6,655 bases of DNA from JAAZXR01 sp040265175 (GCA_040265175.1 JBDQGY010000229.1:1-6655); one strand, 5' to 3'; shown: positions 1-6,528, numbered from the stretch's first letter. Numbers and translations: made by a program. Notes: a model not told the origin generated them from the sequence alone.

Positions 1-1020
1 CCCCACCTCCGCGCCGCCCTCGTCGCGCTGACCCTGCTCGCGCCCCTGGGCTGCACCAAGCGCGGAGCCCTCACGGGTACGGACGACGCGGGTGATACGA
101 ACACCGACGGCACCACCAGCGAGGGCGAGGCCACCTCGGCCACCTCGAGCGACGCCACCACCACTGCGGGCGACGACGGCGACGACACCGACATGGACGA
201 CGGCGGCGACAGCACCGGCGACGACTGCGGCTCGTTTTTGGGATGCACGGACGTGCCGGAGGTCGACACTCCAATCTGCAGCCCCTGGACCCAGAACTGC
301 GCGAACATCTACGGCGCGGAGGGAAACAAATGCACGTTCGTGATGAACGAGATTTTCCCCGAGTACGACTACGAGGTGTACGACTGGTGGTCGTGCCGAT
401 CCTTCGGCGAGGACACGGTCGGCAGCGCGTGCCAGGGCGGGCTGCCTGGGTCGTTCGGCACAGATAGCTGTGACAACACCGGCGTATGTCTCGGCGCGGT
501 GGAATCGGGAGAGGTCAGCGTATGCACAGAGATCTGCGTGGGCTCGCCCGAAGACAGCGCCTGCCCTCAAAGCGGCGACACCTGCGTGCAGCTCAATCAT
601 GGAATCCTCACGATCTGCATCGCCGAGTGCTCACCGTTTGCGGCCAACGAATGCCCCGATGGTTGGTCGTGCGCACCTGCGGTCGAGTTGGACGGTCCAC
701 CCACCCAGATGATGTGCTACCCCAGCGGCGCGGCCCCTACGGGTGCACCTTGTGACGGCTACAGCGGAGGTGCCAACGTGTGCGGCCCCGGCCTCATGTG
801 CGCGCCCGGGGAGCTGTACAGCAGCGGCGGTACGACGGGACCGCGCTGCACCCCCTACTGCAGCCTCGCCGATCCCGGCGGCGCCTGCCCCGTGCCCGGC
901 CAGCAATGCCTGCCCCTGTTCGACGCCGTGACCCACCCGCAGTACGCCACGCTGGGCGCCTGCCTCGAGTCGGTCACGGCGAGCGGGAATCCGTGGTTCG
1001 ACATCGTCTACGGGTTTTGA
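1..1020 (+). CDS. Cysteine-rich surface lipoprotein, 5'-truncated by the window edge
   Basis: The frame is open from base 1 to the TGA at 1018-1020, giving 339 visible residues. Residues 1-18 read as the end of a lipoprotein signal peptide: Arg, a hydrophobic run rich in Leu and Ala, then LAPLGC with the candidate lipidated Cys18 at bases 52-54. The Met codon at 193 is therefore internal and the true start is left of the window. The lipobox has Pro rather than Leu at -3, so it is not perfect. Residues about 20-75 are a Thr/Asp/Gly/Ser linker. Residues 76-339 hold 26 cysteines, many in CxxxC and CP-x(4-5)-C patterns, and end in NPWFDIVYGF. By inference the mature protein is anchored in the outer membrane, with a disulfide-stabilised globular part held off the surface by the acidic linker. 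I see no catalytic motif and cannot name a function. Proteins of this build are common in large myxobacterial genomes. Confidence 0.85.
   Translation, partial: PHLRAALVALTLLAPLGCTKRGALTGTDDAGDTNTDGTTSEGEATSATSSDATTTAGDDGDDTDMDDGGDSTGDDCGSFLGCTDVPEVDTPICSPWTQNCANIYGAEGNKCTFVMNEIFPEYDYEVYDWWSCRSFGEDTVGSACQGGLPGSFGTDSCDNTGVCLGAVESGEVSVCTEICVGSPEDSACPQSGDTCVQLNHGILTICIAECSPFAANECPDGWSCAPAVELDGPPTQMMCYPSGAAPTGAPCDGYSGGANVCGPGLMCAPGELYSSGGTTGPRCTPYCSLADPGGACPVPGQQCLPLFDAVTHPQYATLGACLESVTASGNPWFDIVYGF
61..225 (+). repeat. Low-complexity Thr/Asp/Gly linker-coding tract
   Basis: These bases encode an acidic, hydroxyl-rich linker directly after the lipid-attachment cysteine. From 169 to 225 the codons are mostly GGC and GAC, giving GDDGDDTD and then DDGGDSTGDD. 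This is a coding low-complexity tract, not a transposable repeat. Its simple codon structure makes it prone to slippage, so its length may vary between strains. Confidence 0.7.
523..909 (+). repeat. Three degenerate cysteine modules within the lipoprotein
   Basis: The pattern C-x3-C, then 7-8 residues, then C-P-x(4-5)-C occurs three times. Copy 1 (523-585) begins CTEIC and ends CPQSGDTC. Copy 2 (616-672) begins CIAEC and ends CPDGWSC. Copy 3 (847-909) begins CTPYC and ends CPVPGQQC. Between copies 2 and 3 lies a longer insert with four more cysteines. The repetition suggests a duplicated small disulfide-bonded fold; nucleotide identity between copies is low. Confidence 0.55.
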
Positions 1021-1060
1021 GGCCCTACGTACAGGCGCGGCGCTCAGCCCCCAACACACC

Positions 1061-1080
1061 TCGGCGAGGCTTGTCGCCGA
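1061..1080 (+). terminator. Hairpin downstream of the Cys-rich lipoprotein gene
   Basis: A perfect 7-bp stem (TCGGCGA at 1061-1067 with TCGCCGA at 1074-1080) closes a 6-base loop, 41 bases after the stop codon. It lies in the 135-bp gap before the next gene. There is no following T-run (TCTCACC follows), so it is not a classical intrinsic terminator. It may act in factor-assisted termination or 3'-end protection. Confidence 0.4.
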
Positions 1081-1143
1081 TCTCACCGCACTCTTCGCAC
1101 ACCGGTCCTGCGACCACGGTGGCGCGTCGCGGCGGACCTGCGT

Positions 1144-1149
1144 TAGCGT
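1144..1149 (+). promoter_or_regulatory. Possible -10 element of a leaderless transcript
   Basis: TAGCGT matches the TANNNT form of a -10 hexamer. It ends 6 bases before the GTG at 1156, the spacing expected when transcription begins at or next to the start codon. No Shine-Dalgarno sequence lies before this GTG, which fits a leaderless mRNA. No convincing -35 is visible; TGGCGC at 1120-1125 is 18 bp upstream but a poor match. The TAG of this element is also the in-frame stop that bounds the reading frame. Confidence 0.25.
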
Positions 1150-1155
1150 GCCGCC

Positions 1156-2040
1156 GTGCGCATCGCCTTGATCTCTTGCAGCAGTCTCCCCGAGTGGGAG
1201 GTGGACGACCAACCATTTCGCGCCGCCCTCGCCGCGCGCGGCGTGGAGGTGTGCACGCCCGCCTGGGACGACGCCGACCAGGACTGGGCCGCCTACGACG
1301 CCTGCGTGGTGCGCACCACCTGGGACTACTGGGATCGCGGCCCCGAGTTTTTGGCGTGGATCGATCGGGTGCAGCACCTGCCGCGCCTGTTCAACCCGGG
1401 GCAGGTGCTGCGCTGGAACCTCGACAAGCGCTACTTGAAACAGCTCGAGCAGGCCGGCGTCCCCATCGCCCCCACCGAGTGGCTGGAGCCGGGACAATCT
1501 GTGGACGTGGCCACGCTCATGGATTCGCGCGGGTGGTCGCGCGGATTTTTCAAGCCGGTGTTTGGGGCCTGCGCCGCCGGCACCCTGCGCTTCGACGTGT
1601 CGGGAGAGGGGCTCGCCGCCGCCCAGGCACACATCGAGGGGCACCTCGCCCGCGAGGCCATGATGCTCCAACCTTACCTGCCGCAGGTGGAGACCTTCGG
1701 GGAGGTCTCGGCCTTGTTTTTCGACGGGCGACTGTCCCACGGCGTGCGCAAGATCCCCGTGGCCGGCGACTACCGGGTGCAAGATGATTTCGGCGCCTCC
1801 GACGAGCCCTACGCCTGGGACGGCGACGAGCTCGCGCTGGCCCAGCGCACGGTCGCGGCCGCCGCCACGCTGCTCAAGCTCGACGCCCCCTTGCTGTACG
1901 CCCGCGCCGATTTCTTACGTGGCGACGACGGCGGCTTGTTGCTCACAGAGCTTGAGCTCGTGGAGCCGAGCCTGTTTTTCCGGCACGACGAGGGCGCCGC
2001 GGAGCGCCTCGCCGACGCCCTCCTGGCGCGGCTTACATAA
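1156..2040 (+). CDS. ATP-grasp domain protein, RimK/DcsG-like ligase
   Basis: The 294-residue product has the build of the stand-alone ATP-grasp proteins that include the cycloserine ligase DcsG. Such enzymes use ATP to make an acyl-phosphate and join it to an amine or similar nucleophile, in the cytoplasm. Visible landmarks are an N-terminal beta strand (MRIALISCSSLPEW); VVRTTWDYWDR near 51-61; LFNPGQVLRWNLDKRYL at 78-94; GVPIAPTEWL at 101-110; FFKPVFGACAAGT at 131-143, with Lys133 the likely ATP-contacting lysine; SHGVRKIPVAGDYRVQ at 194-209; YARADF at 248-253; and the acidic LTELELVEPSLFF at 263-275, whose glutamates with Asp252 are candidate Mg ligands. GTG 1156 is chosen because an in-frame TAG sits at 1144-1146 and the protein begins directly with the first strand. 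The gene stands alone on this strand, so its substrate cannot be inferred from neighbours. Family membership is firm; the substrate is unknown. Confidence 0.92.
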   Translation: MRIALISCSSLPEWEVDDQPFRAALAARGVEVCTPAWDDADQDWAAYDACVVRTTWDYWDRGPEFLAWIDRVQHLPRLFNPGQVLRWNLDKRYLKQLEQAGVPIAPTEWLEPGQSVDVATLMDSRGWSRGFFKPVFGACAAGTLRFDVSGEGLAAAQAHIEGHLAREAMMLQPYLPQVETFGEVSALFFDGRLSHGVRKIPVAGDYRVQDDFGASDEPYAWDGDELALAQRTVAAAATLLKLDAPLLYARADFLRGDDGGLLLTELELVEPSLFFRHDEGAAERLADALLARLT

Positions 2041-2042
2041 GC

Positions 2043-2081
2043 GCGCGCGACCCCCCTCGTGAATCGAGGAGCGCCGCGCGC
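2043..2081. terminator. Hairpin between convergent genes
   Basis: Nested inverted repeats fill the 63-bp gap between two convergent stop codons. The inner stem is CCTCG/CGAGG (2055-2059 with 2065-2069) around a 5-base loop. A symmetrical 5x5 internal loop follows, then an outer stem GCGCGCG/CGCGCGC (2043-2049 with 2075-2081). Both strands could form it, so it may limit read-through in both directions. No T-run follows on either strand. Confidence 0.4.
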
Positions 2082-2103
2082 TGTCCCTTCGTGACCTGCG
2101 GGT

Positions 2104-3849
2104 CTAGTTGCCTAGGCCGCTGAAGTCGTCTTGGGCGAACTCGATCCACTCGTCCGCGGGATCGAAGGCGTCCGAGGGATCGGTGTCTCCCGCGGTGACG
2201 CTCGCGTCACGCCGGAGCGTCTGATTTTGGGTCTTCACGGTGGACGTGGTCCCCCAGTACGACCCGGGATCGGTGCCGACCTGGCCGAGGCTGTCGGCCA
2301 CGTCTCCGTTCACCGTGAGCACGACGGCGTCATCCCCGTTCCAGAGGCTGCTGCTTGTGATTTGATCCGCCACAGCGAGCACGGCGCCGGCCGCGTTGTT
2401 GTCGGCGAGCACGAACTGCTCCCCTGGCGCGATCACCCCGCTCAGGTTCACCACAGCGCCTGCCGATGTGTTGCCGTTAAAGTAGACGCTCACGGCGGCC
2501 CCGAGGGCGTCGAGGTCTGCTGGCGCGTTGCCCACATTGGTGAGCTCGATGGCCTTGTTGTTGCTGCTGCCCTCCACGTACTCCGTGATCAGCAGCGCCG
2601 GCGCGTTTTGGACGCAGGCGTCCACGCCCTGCACGTCGTACGGACCGGACGGCATGGTCTGACGCGTGGAGTTGCTGCCGCCCCAGTTGCTGTCGTCGGA
2701 GATGGAGGCCAGCAAGCTCGCCGCGTCCCCCGAGGTGCCGCCGTTGTAGCGGGCGTTGTCGATCTCCGGAATTGACACCGCGGTCACCCCGTCCACGAGC
2801 CCCGTGGGGATCGCCGAGGTCGTCGACGAGGTCGCGTCGGATTGCCAGGTGCCCCCGTTGGAGTGCAGCGCGTACAAGAAGTTGGGCGCGCTGTCGTCAC
2901 CTTGGTACGCGAGGATCTGATCGCCGCTAGTGGAGAAGAACAGCCCAGGGTTGGTCAAGGTGATGACCTCGCCCGCGTCGACCCCCGTGCTCGTGGTCCA
3001 CGTATACGTGCCCTCGGTGTCCCTAAATTCTCCGATGGCCTTCCAGCCGTTGTCGGTGAACTTGATCTGCGCGCCGGCGCCGATATTGGTGAGCGCCACG
3101 AAGGCGAACTCGTCCGGGTTGTCGAAGTTGTAGCCGACGATGGCGATGTCCCCGGCGGACAGGTCGGTGGCGCAGGTCGGGGGCGCCACCTCGATGGTCA
3201 AGCGCGCGCCGCTCCCACCCTCGGTGGAGATGAACTTCACGAAGCCCTTGGCGTCTTCGTCGGTTTTCTTAATGAGCCACCCGTGGGCGGGCGCGCCGTT
3301 GGCAAAGTCCGCCGTGACGTCAAAGCTCACGGGCGTGGTCTGCTTTTTCTCCACGATGGCCGTACCCGAGGCCGCGGCGGCGAAGGCTCCGCCCGCGCTC
3401 ATGTCCCACGGATCGCTGCAGTCGGCGCTGTTGCCGGGGCCCATGTCATCGCTGCAATTCCAGGTGGCGTCCTCGGTCCACGCGGTGTTCATGGCGTACA
3501 CCTCAAGCTCCTCTCCTCCCGCTGGGATGTGGTTGGTCATGTCCACGTCGAGCTCCAAGGTCGCCGAGACCACGTCGCCGCCGGCGATGAGCGCCTCAAG
3601 GTCGGCGGCATCAAAGCCAACGAGGGCTCGATTCGCGCCGGTGCGCTTAACTTGAATGGTGATCTGGTCGCCCGACTGCAAGTCAGCGTTGGCCTCGCGC
3701 ACATAGGTGTCTTGCGTGGCGACAGCGTCCACCACATAGGTGTCGTCGGTGGCGTTGCGGTCGCTCATGGGACCTGGGTCTTGAACAGTACAGCTCGCCG
3801 TGGCCCCAATCAGGCCCGCCAAGCACAGCGGATAGGTGTGTGTCTTCAT
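2104..3849 (-). CDS. Modular surface lipoprotein: DNRLRE/CBM96-like plus lamin-tail-like domain, no nuclease
   Basis: The 581-residue product starts with MKTHTYPLCLAGLIGATASC, a lipoprotein signal peptide with the candidate lipidated Cys20. Residues about 37-221 resemble the DNRLRE/CBM96 beta-sandwich, with DTYV at 47-50, NRALVGFD at 73-80, FDVTADFANG at 176-185 and GFVKFISTE at 202-210. Residues about 228-408 form a second domain (GDIAIVGYNFDNPDEFAFV, KFTDNGW, SGDQILAYQG) of a type seen in secreted multidomain proteins. Residues 417-581 resemble the lamin-tail-like region before the catalytic domain of ExeM/NucH-type extracellular nucleases, with LLITEYVEGSSNNKAIEL, WNGDDAVVL, DSLGQVGTDPG, TLRRD and DAFDPADEWIEF. 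The protein stops immediately after this at DDFSGLGN, where a nuclease would usually follow, so no catalytic domain is present. Cysteines at 131/144 and 226/412 may pair. A binding or adhesion role at the cell surface is inferred. The ATG at 3849 is supported by a well-placed ribosome-binding site and the signal peptide. Confidence 0.92.
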   Translation of the reverse strand: MKTHTYPLCLAGLIGATASCTVQDPGPMSDRNATDDTYVVDAVATQDTYVREANADLQSGDQITIQVKRTGANRALVGFDAADLEALIAGGDVVSATLELDVDMTNHIPAGGEELEVYAMNTAWTEDATWNCSDDMGPGNSADCSDPWDMSAGGAFAAAASGTAIVEKKQTTPVSFDVTADFANGAPAHGWLIKKTDEDAKGFVKFISTEGGSGARLTIEVAPPTCATDLSAGDIAIVGYNFDNPDEFAFVALTNIGAGAQIKFTDNGWKAIGEFRDTEGTYTWTTSTGVDAGEVITLTNPGLFFSTSGDQILAYQGDDSAPNFLYALHSNGGTWQSDATSSTTSAIPTGLVDGVTAVSIPEIDNARYNGGTSGDAASLLASISDDSNWGGSNSTRQTMPSGPYDVQGVDACVQNAPALLITEYVEGSSNNKAIELTNVGNAPADLDALGAAVSVYFNGNTSAGAVVNLSGVIAPGEQFVLADNNAAGAVLAVADQITSSSLWNGDDAVVLTVNGDVADSLGQVGTDPGSYWGTTSTVKTQNQTLRRDASVTAGDTDPSDAFDPADEWIEFAQDDFSGLGN

Positions 3850-4160
3850 CGATCGAATCTCCTTGTTGTTAACGTGTCGTCGTGTGTCTCGACTGGCCTA
3901 CCTTCTCTGCTACCCGTGCGGACTGGGCGACAAATCGGTCACGTTTTTTTCCAACCCGGCCCGCCGTCCTGGTCTTGAGTTTGAGAGTCCTTACCGGGAT
4001 GAAACCTCTCGATTAATGTGGGGCCGCCAACAAGAACACGGGCGCGCCGTCCCACTTCCATGCATATCCGGCTCTCGTAACGGCCTGGCAGCCGCACCGG
4101 GCGATGAAGCCTCATTCAACCCCCATACCGGGGCGGACCCGCGCGCGGAGCGAACCTCTC
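3850..4160. other. 311-bp intergenic region upstream of the modular lipoprotein gene
   Basis: I find no convincing gene here on either strand; the one open frame lacks coding character. It is more AT-rich in places than its surroundings, with a seven-base A/T run at 3944-3950 and ATTAAT at 4012-4017. On the minus strand GGAA and GTC are separated by 17 bases across this run, weakly like an ECF-sigma promoter for the lipoprotein gene; TTAATC nearby is another weak -10 candidate. Neither is strong. Downstream of the MATE stop a small hairpin, CCCC/GGGG around 5 bases (4121-4133), could end that transcript but lacks a T-run. GAGAG at 3983-3987 and CTCTC at 4006-4010 are inverted, 18 bases apart. 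The length and content suggest the lipoprotein gene has its own promoter and long leader. Confidence 0.5.
3859..3864 (-). promoter_or_regulatory. Ribosome-binding site of the modular lipoprotein gene
   Basis: AAGGAG on the minus strand lies 9 bases before the ATG at 3849. It is a strong Shine-Dalgarno match at normal spacing and fixes the start of the gene. Confidence 0.8.
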
Positions 4161-5522
4161 CTAGGACGAGGCGCTCAAGTGACCGGGCCCGCGCTTCCCG
4201 ATGTAGATTGCGAGACAGGTCGCGACGATGGAGAGGCCGACCGCGAGCCCCCACCAGATCCCTGCGAGACCCGCCTCAAGCTTGAACGCGATCAGCCAGG
4301 CGAAGGGGATCGCGAGCACGTAGTAAGCCATAAAATTGAATGCCGCCGCCGGCTTGGTGGTGCCCCCCCCTCGAAGCACACCGCCGCCCACGACCTGCAC
4401 ACCGTCAAACACCTGGAAAATCGCCGCGATGGGCAAGATGGCCGCGGCCGCATTGATCACCTCAGCGTTGTCGGTGTAGAGCGCGGGCAGACCATGGCGG
4501 AACACGACGAAGCTCAAGGCCGGGAGAAGCATGACCCCGCCACCGAGCGCGAGCGCGATAAACGACGCGCGACGGGCCATCACGGCGTAGCCCGCCCCGA
4601 GCAGATTCCCAATCCGCACAGCCGCCCCGATCGACACGCCCAACGGCAACATGAACGAGAGCGACGCGAGGTTGAGCACGATACTGTGGGCGGCCAGCGG
4701 ATGCTCCCCGAGCACCCCCGCCATCAAGGTGGCGATCTGAAACGCCCACATCTCGAGCCCGTATTGGAGTGACACGGGCACGCCGTGGGCGAGCACCTCC
4801 CGCAAGCCACTCCAGCGCCACGCCTCTCGACCCCAGGGCACCCACGAATCTCGATGGAGTCCAAACCCCACCGTCCAGGCCCACAGCAAGACCAACAACA
4901 CCACCCGCGTGCTCGCCGTCGCGATGGCGGCACCCTCGATACCCATGGCGTCAAAGCCGAGGTGGCCAAAGATGAGCGCCCAGTTCGCGACCACGTTAAA
5001 CGCGTTCCCGGCCAAGACCACCCAGAGCCCGGGCGCCACCCGCCCCATCGCCTGCAGATATTGGCGCAGTGCGTTGAACACCATGAAAAACGGGATGCTC
5101 AAGATCTGCAGGCGCACGTACTCCCCTGCCATGGCCGCCAGCCCAGGCGATTGATCGACCAAGAGGAGCGCGGGCTCTGTGAGCAGCCACAGCAGCGCGA
5201 GCGGGAGGCTGCTCGCGACGGCGATGACCACCCCCCGTTGGAGCGCCAGCCCCAGGCGGCGCTTGTCCCCCGCTCCGTACGCAAAGGTCAAGATGGGATC
5301 GAGCCCGAAGATCAGCCCGAGCCCAAAGATGATCGTTCCGAAGATCCAGACGTTCCCCAAGGACGCCGCGTCCAGCTCCGCGACGCCCAAGCGCCCGAGC
5401 ATGACCATGTCGACCACGCCGAGCGTCATGGTGCCAAGCTGCGTCAACGCCACAGGCCCGCCGAGCGCCGCGAGGCGCCTGACCTCCCAGGTCCATGGCT
5501 TGTCGCGTTCGACCGCGTTCAT
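4161..5522 (-). CDS. MATE family multidrug/cation antiporter (NorM-like)
   Basis: This 453-residue protein has the usual MATE length and twelve likely membrane spans, in two six-helix halves: roughly 18-40, 55-75, 95-115, 133-155, 165-186, 196-220, then 240-270, 275-305, 320-341, 355-382, 394-413 and 417-441. Family landmarks are GPVALTQLGTMTLGVVDMVMLG in the first helix region, GVPVSLQYGLEMWAF opening the second half, FQVFDGVQVVGGGVLRG in helix 10, and GLAGIWWGLAVG in the last. Asp38, Glu257 and Asp373 fall where Vibrio NorM has Asp36, Glu255 and Asp371, the acidic residues linked to cation binding and transport, so the protein should be active. MATE proteins sit in the inner membrane and export cationic or amphipathic compounds in exchange for Na+ or H+; the substrate here is unknown. 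The ATG at 5522 has GGGGAT 9 bases upstream; an in-frame GTG at 5558 is possible but has no ribosome-binding site. It lies 58 bp after the unknown gene on the same strand and may share its transcript. Confidence 0.96.
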   Translation of the reverse strand: MNAVERDKPWTWEVRRLAALGGPVALTQLGTMTLGVVDMVMLGRLGVAELDAASLGNVWIFGTIIFGLGLIFGLDPILTFAYGAGDKRRLGLALQRGVVIAVASSLPLALLWLLTEPALLLVDQSPGLAAMAGEYVRLQILSIPFFMVFNALRQYLQAMGRVAPGLWVVLAGNAFNVVANWALIFGHLGFDAMGIEGAAIATASTRVVLLVLLWAWTVGFGLHRDSWVPWGREAWRWSGLREVLAHGVPVSLQYGLEMWAFQIATLMAGVLGEHPLAAHSIVLNLASLSFMLPLGVSIGAAVRIGNLLGAGYAVMARRASFIALALGGGVMLLPALSFVVFRHGLPALYTDNAEVINAAAAILPIAAIFQVFDGVQVVGGGVLRGGGTTKPAAAFNFMAYYVLAIPFAWLIAFKLEAGLAGIWWGLAVGLSIVATCLAIYIGKRGPGHLSASS

Positions 5523-5531
5523 CTCAGTATC

Positions 5532-5552
5532 ATCCCCACGCTCGACGGGGGA
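5532..5552 (-). promoter_or_regulatory. Weak ribosome-binding site of the MATE gene within a possible hairpin
   Basis: Minus-strand GGGGAT (5532-5537) is 9 bases before the ATG at 5522. Its GGGGA is complementary to TCCCC at 5548-5552 just upstream, giving a 5-bp stem with a 10-base loop that would hide the site. This could link MATE translation to ribosomes finishing the upstream gene at 5581, but such short stems are common in GC-rich DNA. Confidence 0.3.
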
Positions 5553-5580
5553 CTACCACCCAGTCGCGACCGCGGCAACT

Positions 5581-6528
5581 TCACGAGGACTGAACGCAAC
5601 GTTCGCGCGAGAGCGACGAGCAGCGCGCGTCGAGCGAGGGCGCGAGCGTCGCTTGGGAGCTGGTCTCCGCTACGCGACGACACCAGCGCGGCCCAATGAG
5701 CCGGAAAATAGGGACCTGACGCCGCAAGCGCGGGTCTCCAAGACAAATTCGCACCGCCTCCATCGCCTCGTGCCTCGGTCGCAGCGCCCCGCGTTGGACG
5801 GCCGACCACAGCGCCTCTACCCGCTCGCGTGACACCTCAAGACGCGCGGCGAAGGTGGCGGGGTCGAGCGACACCCGCTCCGCTGTGGCCACCGCGACGC
5901 CCGCCGCCTCCTCGGAATTCATGAGCGTCCGCGGGCCACAGCGGTAGGCCGCGCACAGGGCTTGCAGCACGCTCAGCGTGTCGTACACCCCACGAGATCG
6001 TAGCGGCGCGTGCCGGAGCCGACGCCGCTCGCCCGCTTCTGCTTTACCGTCTTGACACGTTGCCCACACCGGGAGCTCGAGGCGGGACACGCCGGCCGCT
6101 CGGCTCAAAGCCCCCATGTCGAGCCAGGGCGACGCGCTCGCCCCCACTGTCTCTCGAAATGTCGACCACAGCGGCTCGAACAGACCTTGGGCGTGCGCGT
6201 CTTCTTGGGCGCGTTGCGCCAGCTCCACTACCAACCCCGGCACCGCGCGAGGATCGACCACCCACGACGACCGCTCGGGAAACGACCACGCGCCCGTCGG
6301 GAATAAGCTCGCCAGGCTCGCCGCCCGCAACGCTCGCTCCACGCGCTCTCGCACCTGACTCGCGGCGCCACCTTGGACCACCAGCTCCACCCCGCACGCC
6401 GACAGCCGCGCCCCCAACACCGGCCCCACCTCGCGACGCAGTCGCTCCCAAAACGGGGCCGCGATCGCCATACGGCGCAGGTCGAGGTGGAGGTGGGACG
6501 ACGACGCGCGGAGATAATGAGTCTGCAT
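5581..6528 (-). CDS. Uncharacterised 315-residue protein, possible inactive REP-transposase relative
   Basis: I do not recognise this protein with confidence. The frame has the strong third-position G/C bias of its neighbours, so it is probably real. ATG 6528 is the first start after an in-frame TAG at 6538-6540. It is Arg/Ala/Leu-rich and soluble, with no signal peptide or membrane span. The segment 121-141, WSTFRETVG followed by ASPWLD, resembles the WSSYRA...PPWLD region of REP-associated (Y1) transposases, and DPRAVPGLV at 92-100 resembles their NPVRAGLV. Residues 183-247 are helical with a helix-turn-helix-like piece (TFAARLEVSRERVEALW, 225-241), like the C-terminal DNA-binding part of those proteins. 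The HxH metal motif and catalytic Tyr context are not visible; the only H-x-H (12-14, in SSHLHLDL) is at the extreme N-terminus. It could be a domesticated DNA-binding derivative or an unrelated regulator. The MATE gene follows 58 bp downstream on the same strand. The last 40 residues look poorly conserved. Confidence 0.72.
   Translation of the reverse strand: MQTHYLRASSSHLHLDLRRMAIAAPFWERLRREVGPVLGARLSACGVELVVQGGAASQVRERVERALRAASLASLFPTGAWSFPERSSWVVDPRAVPGLVVELAQRAQEDAHAQGLFEPLWSTFRETVGASASPWLDMGALSRAAGVSRLELPVWATCQDGKAEAGERRRLRHAPLRSRGVYDTLSVLQALCAAYRCGPRTLMNSEEAAGVAVATAERVSLDPATFAARLEVSRERVEALWSAVQRGALRPRHEAMEAVRICLGDPRLRRQVPIFRLIGPRWCRRVAETSSQATLAPSLDARCSSLSRERCVQSS

Noticed and set aside
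631..1782. A 383-codon open frame on the minus strand across the first two genes
   Set aside because: It lies opposite two well-supported plus-strand genes, has no recognisable motif, and is the mirror open frame expected from strong third-position G/C bias.
780..1787. A 335-codon plus-strand open frame spanning two genes in another frame
   Set aside because: It overlaps both supported genes out of frame and is an Arg/Pro/Ala-rich translation typical of GC-rich shadow frames.
3902..3950. Imperfect stem followed by a seven-base T-run on the plus strand, like an intrinsic terminator
   Set aside because: The stem is short with a bulge and a wobble pair, and no plus-strand gene ends nearby.
2842..3978. 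A 378-codon plus-strand open frame opposite the large lipoprotein gene
   Set aside because: It is antisense to a gene with clear domains, signal peptide and ribosome site, and its translation shows only low-complexity Val/Gly/Arg composition.
3996..4005. GGGATGAAAC, resembling the end of some type I CRISPR repeats
   Set aside because: It occurs once; no second copy at spacer distance and no cas gene is present.
4136..4160. Minus-strand GGTTCGCTCC resembling a tRNA T-arm
   Set aside because: The flanking bases do not form a T-stem and no anticodon arm or acceptor stem can be built around it.
4785..5699. A 304-codon plus-strand open frame opposite the MATE gene
   Set aside because: Its product is rich in Arg, Pro, His and Gln with no fold-like pattern, and the opposite strand is a clear transporter.
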